Shown here one piece after another: positions 1 to 6,731 of a stretch of DNA of 9,256 nucleotides. The first letter of the stretch is position 1. The number at the start of each line of letters is the position of its first letter. This stretch comes from Candidatus Hydrogenedentota bacterium (GTDB lineage: Bacteria; Hydrogenedentota; Hydrogenedentia; Hydrogenedentales; SLHB01): the NCBI GenBank assembly GCA_013349485.1, contig DUZM01000216.1, positions 1-9,256 on the forward strand, read 5' to 3'. A program made the position numbers and the translations under genes. The notes below the pieces were generated by a model. The model was not told the DNA's origin and made no database searches. It saw only the letters and a list, made by a program, of their open reading frames with translations.

Positions 1-740
1 CGGATATCGCGCCTAATTGGTATGAAACGGCCTTCGACGCGATGTATCCGCTCGTTTACGCCCACCGAACTGTAGCAGGCGCCAAACCGGAAGTCGGATT
101 TGCCGTCAAACAACTCGAAATCAAGTCCGGGCAGGCCGTGCTCGATCTATGCTGCGGAAACGGCCGACACTTGGTTCACCTGCTCAAGTGCACGCCGCGC
201 GTCGTCGGCCTCGACTACTCGAGACACATGCTTAACTTCGCGAAATCCCTTGTCAAGAACGCCGTGCGCTTGGTGCGGGCCGATATGCGCAACATACCCT
301 TCACAGGGGCATTTGACGCGGTGACCAACTTTTTCACGAGCTTCGGATACTTCTTCACTGCCGACGAGAACCTAGAGGTCGCCCGAGGCGTTGCGCGCGC
401 CTTGAAGCCGTCAGGCCGATTCTTCATTGACTATGTCAACCGGGCCAATATCGAGCAAACGCTCGTCCCCCAATCTGTGACGGACCATGACAGCTATCAG
501 GTCCGTGAAACCCGCTGGATCGATGAACAGACGGCCCGCTTGAACAAGTTCACCGAGGTCTACCGGGAGGGCCGCCGCGTCGGCGAAGCCACCGAGTCGG
601 TGCGCCTGTACACGCCCGACGAGTTCTCGGGCCTCCTCGTAGCGGCGGGCTTGCGCGTCGAGCAGTTCTTCGGAGACTACTCGGGGGCACCCCTCGGGGA
701 CTCGACGCCCCGGATGATCGCCATCGGGCAGAAGGCATAG
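1..740 (+). CDS. Class I SAM-dependent methyltransferase, 5' end cut by window edge
   Basis: This gene transfers a methyl group from S-adenosylmethionine to an unidentified substrate, presumably in the cytosol. The first ATG in the window is at 42, but the frame is open back to the left edge (codons from position 3 read DIAPNWYETAFDA before that Met). The true start is therefore probably upstream and the gene is partial. Counting from Met42, motif I is VLDLCCGNGRH (residues 33-43, SAM-binding loop). The acidic residue ending strand 2 is in VVGLDYS (54-60), motif III is LVRADMRNIPF (77-87), motif IV is FDAVTNFFTSFGYF (91-104), and the post-motif is LKPSGRFFIDY (121-131). This is the Methyltransf_25/11 fold. 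The stop lies 2 nt before bshC, so it shares the bacillithiol operon. By context it could N-methylate bacillithiol, as CT1040 does in Chlorobaculum tepidum; I cannot confirm orthology. The fold is certain and the substrate is not. Confidence 0.9.
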   Translation, partial: DIAPNWYETAFDAMYPLVYAHRTVAGAKPEVGFAVKQLEIKSGQAVLDLCCGNGRHLVHLLKCTPRVVGLDYSRHMLNFAKSLVKNAVRLVRADMRNIPFTGAFDAVTNFFTSFGYFFTADENLEVARGVARALKPSGRFFIDYVNRANIEQTLVPQSVTDHDSYQVRETRWIDEQTARLNKFTEVYREGRRVGEATESVRLYTPDEFSGLLVAAGLRVEQFFGDYSGAPLGDSTPRMIAIGQKA

Positions 741-742
741 GT

Positions 743-2293
743 ATGCGCGATTTCCTTACAGAATATGCGGCCGGGGCGCCCGATTTGGCCGCGTGCTTCG
801 CCAGAACCCCGACGGACCTGTTCAAGGAAGCGCCCACCATCAGCGCCTGGGACCGCGAGCTTACGAAAGCCGTTGCCCGATATCAAAGCCGGTTTGGAAA
901 AGAAAGGAACTTTGACGGCGCCGAAACCGTCGTCGCCACCGGTCAACAGCCCGGACTGCTTACAGGCCCCCTATACACCATCTACAAGGCCGTTACCGCG
1001 ATTCGGCTGGCCGCGCGGCTCGAAGAACGTTTCAAGACTCGCTGCGTGCCGATCTTCTGGCTTGCCTCCGACGACCATGACTTCGAGGAGGCCCGAATAA
1101 CGCACGTACTCACGAAACGGCACGAACCCTTGCCATTACGGTATGAGCCACAAGGCGAGGTGTCCGGGCGCCCCTTGCATCGGGTGCCTGCCGAGGAGTC
1201 GCTCCACGACGTGATCCGGCGCGCCGCCACGGAAACGCCGGGCGCGGAGTTCCGGAGCGACGTCGAAACCTTCCTCCACGACTCGCTCGACGCCGCCGAT
1301 TCGTTTGCGGATTGGACGGGCCGGCTGCTCGCGCGCCTTTTCAAGGACACTCCCCTTGTGGTTTTTGCACCTCATCTGCCGGAGGCGCGCCAGGTTGCTG
1401 CAGAGGTCTTCGAGCAGGAGATCGCGTGTCCGCTGGCCAGCACGCGCCTCCTCAATGAAGCCGGCCGGCGCCTCGAGTCCCTCGGGTTCCCGCCACAGAT
1501 CGCCAAGACCGAAACGCAATGTAACTTCTTCATCGAGGTCGAGGGCCGACGCCGAAAGGTGTTCTTCGAGAATGAGCGGTATCGGGCGCCGGAAGAAAAC
1601 CTCGATCTGTCTATGGACGACATGTTTCACCTACTGCGCGAGGCGCCTGAACGATTCAGTCCCAACGTCGCCCTCCGCTGTATCGTTCAGCAGCATCTCT
1701 TCCCTATTGCCGCCTATGTGGCCGGGCCGAGCGAGATCGCCTACTGGGCGCAACTGCGGCCCCTGTTCGACCATTTCGGCCAACCGATGCCCATCGTGTA
1801 TCCCCGGGCCCGCTGCACTTTATTCACGACAAAGACCCGTCAGCTCATGAGCAAACTCGGACTCGCCCTCGATGACTTCGCCGGGGCCGACGAGACGTTG
1901 ATCGAGCGCGCATTGCGCGCCATGACACGTCCCAGCGGGGCCAAAGCAATCCGACGCCGGCGGCGGGCCGTTCACAACGCGCTTGCGGGACTAAGCGAAG
2001 ACCTATCGCAGCACGACCCGACGGCGGCCGCCATGGCGGGCAACCTCGACAAACACGTCGCCGAGCAGTTGGACCGATTGGAGCGAACCATGTTGCGAAG
2101 CGATAAGGCCCGGCTCGACGCCGCCCGCAAACAGGTCGCGCGTCTTCGCAACACGCTATGCCCATGGAGAAAGCCCCAGGAACGCGTGTATACTATAGTT
2201 TCGTTCTTGTTCGAGCACGGATGGGGGCTCATCCAACGGCTGATCGCAGAACTGGACATTGAATCTTCTAGTATGAACGAGGTCGAACTGTGA
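743..2293 (+). CDS. bshC: Bacillithiol biosynthesis cysteine-adding enzyme BshC
   Basis: BshC carries out the last bacillithiol step, attaching cysteine to the free amine of glucosaminyl-malate. The 516-residue length fits the family (about 530). Recognisable family blocks are TGQQPGLLTGPLYTIYKA (66-83), PIFWLASDDHDFEE (103-116, in the Rossmann-like nucleotidyltransferase-type core), and VAGPSEIAYWAQL (326-338). These are followed by MPIVYPR (349-355), a charged helical stretch at about 400-470 that fits the family coiled coil, and the C-terminal block ERVYTIVSFLFEHGWGLIQRL (480-500). The ATG start is supported by GAAGG at 731-735, 7 nt upstream, and by the 2-nt distance from the preceding stop. 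The stop overlaps the bshB1 start by 4 nt, which suggests translational coupling. The enzyme's exact cysteine-activation chemistry is not settled in the literature I know. Assignment to the family is secure. Confidence 0.96.
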   Translation: MRDFLTEYAAGAPDLAACFARTPTDLFKEAPTISAWDRELTKAVARYQSRFGKERNFDGAETVVATGQQPGLLTGPLYTIYKAVTAIRLAARLEERFKTRCVPIFWLASDDHDFEEARITHVLTKRHEPLPLRYEPQGEVSGRPLHRVPAEESLHDVIRRAATETPGAEFRSDVETFLHDSLDAADSFADWTGRLLARLFKDTPLVVFAPHLPEARQVAAEVFEQEIACPLASTRLLNEAGRRLESLGFPPQIAKTETQCNFFIEVEGRRRKVFFENERYRAPEENLDLSMDDMFHLLREAPERFSPNVALRCIVQQHLFPIAAYVAGPSEIAYWAQLRPLFDHFGQPMPIVYPRARCTLFTTKTRQLMSKLGLALDDFAGADETLIERALRAMTRPSGAKAIRRRRRAVHNALAGLSEDLSQHDPTAAAMAGNLDKHVAEQLDRLERTMLRSDKARLDAARKQVARLRNTLCPWRKPQERVYTIVSFLFEHGWGLIQRLIAELDIESSSMNEVEL

Positions 2294-3006
2294 GCGTGGA
2301 CGTCGTGGCCGTCGGGGCGCATCCCGACGACGTCGAGCTGGGCATCGGCGGGCTCGTCTGCAAACTTGCGCAGCGAGGCCGCCGCGTCGGTATCCTCGAT
2401 CTGTCTCGGGGCGAGATGAGCACGCGCGGCTCGGTCGACGAGCGCGTCGAGGAGGCCGCCGAAGCGGCCCGTATACTGGGCGTAACGCGCCGCGACAACG
2501 CCGAACTGCCGGACGGCACCCTCGCCAACACGGACGACCAGCGGCGCCGCGTAATCCAATGGATTCGCACGCTCCGGCCTCAGATGCTGCTCGTGCCCAT
2601 GGAGGGCGATCGGCATCCGGACCACGGCGCCGCGTACCATCTGGTGCGCGACGCGAACTACTTCTCCGGGTTGGTGCAAATTGACACGGGTCAGCGGCCG
2701 CACCGAACGCCCTGGGTATACTATTACCACCCCTACTACGACGGCGCGACGTCGCCGCAAATCTTAATCGACGTCTCCGAACAATTCGAAACCAAGCTGG
2801 CGGCACTCAAAGCGCATAAATCACAGTTCTACAACCCGGAGTATCCCGGCGAGGCGACCTTAATCTCGTCCGAGGCGTTTTGGGACTCGATCCGGGTGCG
2901 GGCCGCGTATTGGGGCACCCGCATCCACGCGGCGTATGGCGAACCGCTTCATGCGGAGGGGCCGATAGGGCTCGAGTTCCCGCCCGGACTGGAGCCACGG
3001 CCATGA
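2290..3006 (+). CDS. bshB1: Bacillithiol biosynthesis deacetylase BshB1 (LmbE/PIG-L family)
   Basis: This zinc-dependent deacetylase removes acetate from N-acetylglucosaminyl-malate to give glucosaminyl-malate, the second bacillithiol step. The 238-residue protein opens with the LmbE signature VGAHPDD (H11, D14 as probable zinc ligands, D13 as probable catalytic base). It carries the second signature DRHPDH (H109-H112, H112 the third probable ligand). The C-terminal block YGEPLHAEGPIGL (216-228) is typical of BshB1 rather than other LmbE proteins. Translation probably starts at GTG 2290, which overlaps the bshC stop as GTGA and has GAGG at 2279-2282, 7 nt upstream; a GTG at 2296 is an alternative. 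The stop overlaps the bshA start as ATGA. Related LmbE enzymes can also hydrolyse bacillithiol S-conjugate amides (Bca). Its place between bshC and bshA favours the biosynthetic role. Confidence 0.95.
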   Translation: MSVDVVAVGAHPDDVELGIGGLVCKLAQRGRRVGILDLSRGEMSTRGSVDERVEEAAEAARILGVTRRDNAELPDGTLANTDDQRRRVIQWIRTLRPQMLLVPMEGDRHPDHGAAYHLVRDANYFSGLVQIDTGQRPHRTPWVYYYHPYYDGATSPQILIDVSEQFETKLAALKAHKSQFYNPEYPGEATLISSEAFWDSIRVRAAYWGTRIHAAYGEPLHAEGPIGLEFPPGLEPRP

Positions 3007-4118
3007 AAATAGGGATTACGTGCCATCCGACAGCCGGCGGCAGCGGCATCGTGGCGACCGAACTCGGCATCGCCCTGGCGGAGAAGGGCCACACCATCCA
3101 CTTCGTGACCACAGAACATCCGTTCCGGCTGCCCGACTGCCGAGAGAATATCTTCTGCCACTGTGTAGATCTGATCTCGTACCCGCTGTTCCGCTACCCG
3201 CTCTGCGCCTTTGCGTTGGCCAACCGCATCTGTCAAGTCGCCGAAGAACATGCCATTCAACTCTGGCACGCCCACTACGCCACGCCCCACGCCACCTGCG
3301 CCATCATGGCCCGAGAGATGCTGCCCCCCGAGAAACGGTTCAAGATTGTGACCACGCTCCACGGAACGGATATTACGTTGGTGGGAACCGACCCCTCCTT
3401 CTTTCGAATCACCAAATTCGCCATGGAAAACAGCGACGCCGTGACCGCCGTCTCGAAATGGCTGACCCGAGAAACCGAGCGCGAGTTCGACCTCACATCC
3501 CCGGTGCGCACCATATACAACTTTGTAAACGAGGACCTACTCGCGCACGCCAGGGCCGACCGCGCGGCCCTCGCCCCCAAAAACGAAAAGATCGTCATGC
3601 ACATATCCAACTTCCGACCCGTGAAACGGGTCACGGACATCGTACGCGCGTTCGCCAAAATCGCCGATCAAGTGCCGGCCCGCTTAGTTATGGTAGGGGA
3701 AGGTCCGGAGCGCCTCTCGGCGGCAGCCGTCGTCAAACAACTAGGCCTGTCGGACAAGGTCACGTTTCTTGGCAACTATCGCGCCATCGAGAACATCCTG
3801 CCCGCCGCAGACCTCTTACTCCAACCAAGCGAACACGAGAGTTTCGGGATGGTCCCCCTCGAGGCCATGGCCTGCCGCGTACCCGTCATCGCCACGGCGA
3901 GCGGCGGCATCATCGAAGTCGTCGAACACGGCGTGACCGGCTACCTGTGCGAGGTCGGCGACACCGATTGCATGGCCGCCTGGGCCATCGAACTCCTCAC
4001 CGACGCCGAACGCGCCCGCCAAATGGGCGAGCAAGGCCGCGAACGCGCGCTCCGACTGTTCCCAAAAGACAAAATCGTCGCGCAATACGAAGCGCTCTAT
4101 TCCGAACTCGTCGGATAG
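3003..4118 (+). CDS. bshA: N-acetyl-alpha-D-glucosaminyl L-malate synthase BshA
   Basis: BshA is a retaining GT4 (GT-B fold) glycosyltransferase that joins GlcNAc from UDP-GlcNAc to L-malate, the first committed bacillithiol step. The start is the ATG at 3003, overlapping the bshB1 stop (ATGA), with GGAG at 2991-2994, 8 nt upstream. An in-frame ATG at 2880 lies inside bshB1 and would add 41 unrelated residues, so I reject it. The 371-residue product matches the family length. Diagnostic blocks are CHPTAGGSGIVATELG (7-22, donor-loop GGSG), SYPLFRYP (59-66), HYATPHAT (91-98), LHGTDITLVGTDPSF (119-133) and HISNFRPVKRV (200-210). The E-x7-E motif of GT4 enzymes is E279/E287 within EHESFGMVPLEAMA. 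It is the last gene of the operon. I see no clear Rho-independent terminator after it. With bshC and bshB1 it makes the pathway complete. Confidence 0.97.
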   Translation: MKIGITCHPTAGGSGIVATELGIALAEKGHTIHFVTTEHPFRLPDCRENIFCHCVDLISYPLFRYPLCAFALANRICQVAEEHAIQLWHAHYATPHATCAIMAREMLPPEKRFKIVTTLHGTDITLVGTDPSFFRITKFAMENSDAVTAVSKWLTRETEREFDLTSPVRTIYNFVNEDLLAHARADRAALAPKNEKIVMHISNFRPVKRVTDIVRAFAKIADQVPARLVMVGEGPERLSAAAVVKQLGLSDKVTFLGNYRAIENILPAADLLLQPSEHESFGMVPLEAMACRVPVIATASGGIIEVVEHGVTGYLCEVGDTDCMAAWAIELLTDAERARQMGEQGRERALRLFPKDKIVAQYEALYSELVG

Positions 4119-4197
4119 CCCCGCTTACAATCTCCTTTCCTGTGCCGTCTAATAAGTAGAAACACATTCATTGGTCTGTGTCATCAGCAAACCGTGG

Positions 4198-4203
4198 TAT
4201 GAT
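4198..4203 (+). promoter_or_regulatory. Possible extended -10 promoter upstream of the ECF gene
   Basis: TATGAT at 4198-4203 is preceded by TG one base away (4195-4196), giving the extended -10 form TGnTATGAT. The nearest -35-like hexamer, TTGGTC at 4171-4176, is 21 nt upstream, which is too far for a standard sigma70 spacer. It could serve the ECF sigma factor gene at 4436, with a leader of about 225 nt crossing the repeat and hairpins. The evidence is sequence resemblance only. Confidence 0.3.
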
Positions 4204-4207
4204 CGTC

Positions 4208-4290
4208 TTTGCGAGGAGTCTTCGACGAAGCAATCTCCTTCAAAACGTACCGAGCCGTTCTAGGTAATGAACGAGATTGCCACGTCACGG
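4208..4290 (+). repeat. Fragment of a dispersed REP-like repeat with inverted CAATCTC/GAGATTG arms
   Basis: The left part (4208-4238) contains GCGAGGAGTCTTCGACGAAG followed by CAATCTCC. This closely resembles, from memory, an intergenic repeat of the form GCGAGGAGCGAAGCGACGAAG plus CAATCTC that is scattered through many bacterial genomes. CAATCTC at 4231-4237 is matched by its exact reverse complement GAGATTG at 4273-4279, which is followed by CCACGTC as in those repeats. An internal CTTCG-A-CGAAG palindrome lies at 4220-4230. Extent and family are inferred; copies elsewhere in this genome cannot be seen here. Confidence 0.5.
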
Positions 4291-4294
4291 GTGG

Positions 4295-4343
4295 CCCAGA
4301 CAACTTGTTGTCTGGGTGCCGAAGGCACAAGAGGCGCAGCGCC
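4295..4343 (+). repeat. Cluster of three short hairpins in the ECF gene leader
   Basis: Three inverted repeats follow one another. CCCAGACAAC (4295-4304) and GTTGTCTGGG (4307-4316) are perfect 10-nt arms around TT. GTGCC (4316-4320) and GGCAC (4324-4328) flank GAA. GGCG (4333-4336) and CGCC (4340-4343) flank CAG. None is followed by a T run, so they do not look like Rho-independent terminators. A fourth hairpin, GATGAA/TTCATC around TATC, is at 4356-4371. They may be part of the neighbouring dispersed repeat or structure in the mRNA leader. Confidence 0.55.
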
Positions 4344-4435
4344 CTACAATCTGCGGATGAATATCTTCATCTCATCTGGGCGGGTGCGGGTGCGTCGCCT
4401 TGTAACTACGCGTGCTCGAGTAAGGAAACCGCGTC

Positions 4436-6577
4436 ATGAGAACTCCAGACGGCGCGCTGCTCAAGAGATGGGTCGAGAGGCGGGACGCGGAAGCGTTCGA
4501 CGAACTGGTCGGCCGGTACGCCGACATGGTGTTTGCGACGTCCCGCCGCATTCTCGGCAACCCAGCCGATGCCGAGGAAGTCGCCCAGGAATGTTTCCTA
4601 AAACTTGCCGAAGGCGGCGCCACCGTACACACCTCGCTTGCCGGCTGGTTGCACAAAGTCGCCACACGCCGCGCGATTGACCGCGGACGCGCGGACGCGC
4701 GGCGAAAGAATCGAGAACGGCGTTTCGTCGCCGAAACCCTTACTCGAGACGAAGCGCCCTGGGAAGACGTAAAGGGTTATATCGACGAAGCCATCGCGGC
4801 ATTGCCCGATGCGCTTCGTGAGCCGGTAGTCAAACACTTCCTCGAACGGCAAACCCACGAGGCCATCGCGGCGACGCTCGGGGTATCCCGTGCGGCCGTC
4901 ACCCAGCGCATCCACAAAGGCATAGAGCAAATCCGCAAGAACCTAAGAAAACGCGGCATTCCTGTCGCGGCAAACGCACTGGCAGCGCTATTGACGGCCA
5001 ACACCGCCGAAGCTGCCCCCGCGACACTCGCCAGCGCCCTGGGCAGAATCGCTGTCGCGGGACTTAGAATGTCGGCAACCACCAGTGCGAGCCCAGCAAC
5101 CGCACTGAGCACGGCAAAAGCGGTTGCTGTCGGAGGAATAACCATCATGTTAAAAAAGGCACTGGCCCTACTGGGTGTAGCCGCGCTTGGCGTCGGATTG
5201 TTCTACACCTGGAATTCAAAAAAACAAGAAACCGTGTCCTCCGCACCGCAGGCACGACCCTCCGATTCCGTGAGCGCAGCGCGCGAGTCGGAGCAAGGAA
5301 GAGACGGCCAAGCCGCAGTGAGGCGTGGCGAAGAGGCCGACATCGAGCCGGCAGATGTAGACGTGATCGACTTGGCGCCGTTCTTCAAGCGCGCTATAGA
5401 TGACGTCTTTCGTGAGTCCGCAGGCGCCTTGCGTGGCCGCGATGGCGCGCTGGAACCGTATACATCCGCCGATATACCCCCAGACAATGGAGCCCACTAT
5501 TTCCTTCTGGCGGCGGAGTTGGCTCGGGACATTGACATTGGATCGGTTAACGCTGTGCTTGACGAAAGCCGCCCCGAGCGTTGGTGGGAAGATCCCGGAT
5601 TGCTGTCCACCATCGAGCAGCTTCAGGAGGCCTTCGGGGCCATCCGGAAAGGTCTCGAAGTGGGCAACGCCGAAATGCCGTTGCCGCAGGGGTTTGAGCA
5701 GCCGATGCCGCACCTTGTCACGTTTCGAAACCTGGCTAAGGCCATGGCAGTCGAGGCAGAAATGTATGCCGCGACGGGTGACTACCCAGCGGCCTTTGAC
5801 AACTGCGTTTCGCTGCTCGGATTCGCGAATGAGTCCGCGCGCGGCGGTGTTCTCATGAGCGGCATGGTCGGAGTGTCTATGAAAGGGATCGCAACCCGCG
5901 CGCTTCGAGATATCCTCGGCGGCGCAATGGCCGAGGACTACCGGTTCTTGTCCGAGGAGTTAGCGTTGCTCGAGTCACAAGCGTATCCGATGCAGGAAGC
6001 GATGTACAACGAGGCGGAAGTCTTCTTCACCGGGTGGCTTGAAACTCAGCAGGATCTGGCCTCGGCTCTCGCAACCGTGGGGGACTGGTCGGAGGAAGCA
6101 ATAGCGGCAGTTAACAGTATGACGGATGCAGAGCTAGAAGCAGCGCTTGAACAAGTGGGTCAAGACTACTACCAAGGCGTTGTCGATTACCTCGCGTTGC
6201 CTTACCATCAAGCCGTTGAGCTCGACATCAGTGACATTGCCGGCCAAAGTGCCCTCGCTGAGCTGCTGTTCCCTTCGGTGAATGCGTTGTCCCGCGCGGA
6301 GGCGCAATCAAATGCGTACCTGCGCGGCACCAGGCTTGTCGTCGCTATCGACTGGCACGCGGCGGAACGCGGGGCGTACCCTGAGTCACTCGATGCCCTC
6401 GCGCCAGACTATGTCGCGTCGTTACCGGAGGACCCGTTCACCGGCGGGTCGTTCCACTACGCTCCATCCGAGGCGGGCTATCTGCTCTACAGCGCGGGCG
6501 CCGACATGCAATACAACGGCGGCGCCAACGACAACTGGCGAGAAGACGGCGGCGACATGATCATCCACACCGAGTAG
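4436..6577 (+). CDS. ECF sigma factor fused to a membrane segment and large C-terminal tail
   Basis: Residues about 10-90 form sigma region 2 (DAEAFDELVGRYADMVF, then ADAEEVAQECFLKL, then GWLHKVATRRAIDR). Residues about 115-172 form region 4, with the helix-turn-helix THEAIAATLGVSRAAVTQRIHKG (140-162). An Ala-rich linker (177-235) leads to a single hydrophobic span (about 239-258) with Lys on both sides. A Ser/Gln/Arg-rich stretch and a tail of roughly 400 residues with no recognised enzyme motif follow. The end, YPESLDALAPDYVASLPEDPFTGG (648-671) then GYLLYSAGAD (681-690), resembles the GspG-type pseudopilin C-terminus. With the sigma domain cytoplasmic, the tail should lie outside the inner membrane. 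The ATG start has AAGGA at 4422-4426, 9 nt upstream. No separate anti-sigma gene is adjacent, so the fusion may regulate itself. A second start is possible at 5147. The sigma assignment is firm; the tail's role is unknown. Confidence 0.9.
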   Translation: MRTPDGALLKRWVERRDAEAFDELVGRYADMVFATSRRILGNPADAEEVAQECFLKLAEGGATVHTSLAGWLHKVATRRAIDRGRADARRKNRERRFVAETLTRDEAPWEDVKGYIDEAIAALPDALREPVVKHFLERQTHEAIAATLGVSRAAVTQRIHKGIEQIRKNLRKRGIPVAANALAALLTANTAEAAPATLASALGRIAVAGLRMSATTSASPATALSTAKAVAVGGITIMLKKALALLGVAALGVGLFYTWNSKKQETVSSAPQARPSDSVSAARESEQGRDGQAAVRRGEEADIEPADVDVIDLAPFFKRAIDDVFRESAGALRGRDGALEPYTSADIPPDNGAHYFLLAAELARDIDIGSVNAVLDESRPERWWEDPGLLSTIEQLQEAFGAIRKGLEVGNAEMPLPQGFEQPMPHLVTFRNLAKAMAVEAEMYAATGDYPAAFDNCVSLLGFANESARGGVLMSGMVGVSMKGIATRALRDILGGAMAEDYRFLSEELALLESQAYPMQEAMYNEAEVFFTGWLETQQDLASALATVGDWSEEAIAAVNSMTDAELEAALEQVGQDYYQGVVDYLALPYHQAVELDISDIAGQSALAELLFPSVNALSRAEAQSNAYLRGTRLVVAIDWHAAERGAYPESLDALAPDYVASLPEDPFTGGSFHYAPSEAGYLLYSAGADMQYNGGANDNWREDGGDMIIHTE
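5132..5149 (+). promoter_or_regulatory. Internal ribosome-binding site and in-frame ATG within the ECF fusion gene
   Basis: GGAGGA at 5132-5137 lies 9 nt before the ATG at 5147, which is Met238 of the fusion and in the same frame. Translation from here would give a 476-residue protein starting MLKKALALLGVAALGVGLFY, which has the layout of a signal anchor: short positive n-region, then a hydrophobic core. This ribosome-binding site is stronger by eye than the one before the annotated start at 4436. It may be chance, since GGA-GGA here encodes Gly-Gly. Confidence 0.5.
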
Positions 6578-6632
6578 TGGCGAGCGAAGCCTCTGTTGCG
6601 AGATGAATTCACTTGCGTCCACCAACAACAGA

Positions 6633-6649
6633 ACCCCTGGTAAAGGGGT
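6633..6649 (-). terminator. Possible weak terminator hairpin between convergent genes
   Basis: ACCCCT (6633-6638) and AGGGGT (6644-6649) form 6-nt perfect arms around GGTAA in the 154-nt gap between the convergent ECF and DUF3857 genes. Read on the minus strand the hairpin is followed by a T-rich but interrupted stretch (TCTGTTGTTGG), so it better suits the minus-strand gene, about 85 nt past its stop. It lacks a clean T run, so confidence is low. Confidence 0.35.
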
Positions 6650-6731
6650 GACGGGGTCGCCGAGTTGAACGACTGTTCCCACTGCCGCCTGGGTTTTCCC
6701 GGATCTACTCGTTCTGCTCTGCCAGCGGGTA

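Noticed and set aside
2189..2194. TATACT inside bshC as an internal promoter for bshB1
   Set aside because: No matching -35 at 16-18 nt, and the bases encode the conserved RVYT block of BshC, which explains them.
1972..2760. A 262-codon minus-strand open frame across the bshC/bshB1 junction
   Set aside because: It lies antisense to two well-supported genes and shows no recognisable domain. Long antisense frames are expected at this GC content.
4102..4114. CCGA/TCGG inverted repeat at the bshA stop as a terminator
   Set aside because: Only 4-nt arms, inside the coding sequence, and no T run follows.
3020..4159. A 379-codon open frame in another plus-strand frame over bshA
   Set aside because: Its translation is Arg/His/Pro-rich low-quality sequence with no family motif, while the overlapping bshA frame is strongly conserved. 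It is a by-product of high GC.
4267..4680. A 137-codon plus-strand open frame beginning in the repeat block
   Set aside because: Its first part only translates the inverted repeats and the rest overlaps the sigma factor in another frame. No ribosome-binding site or motif supports it.
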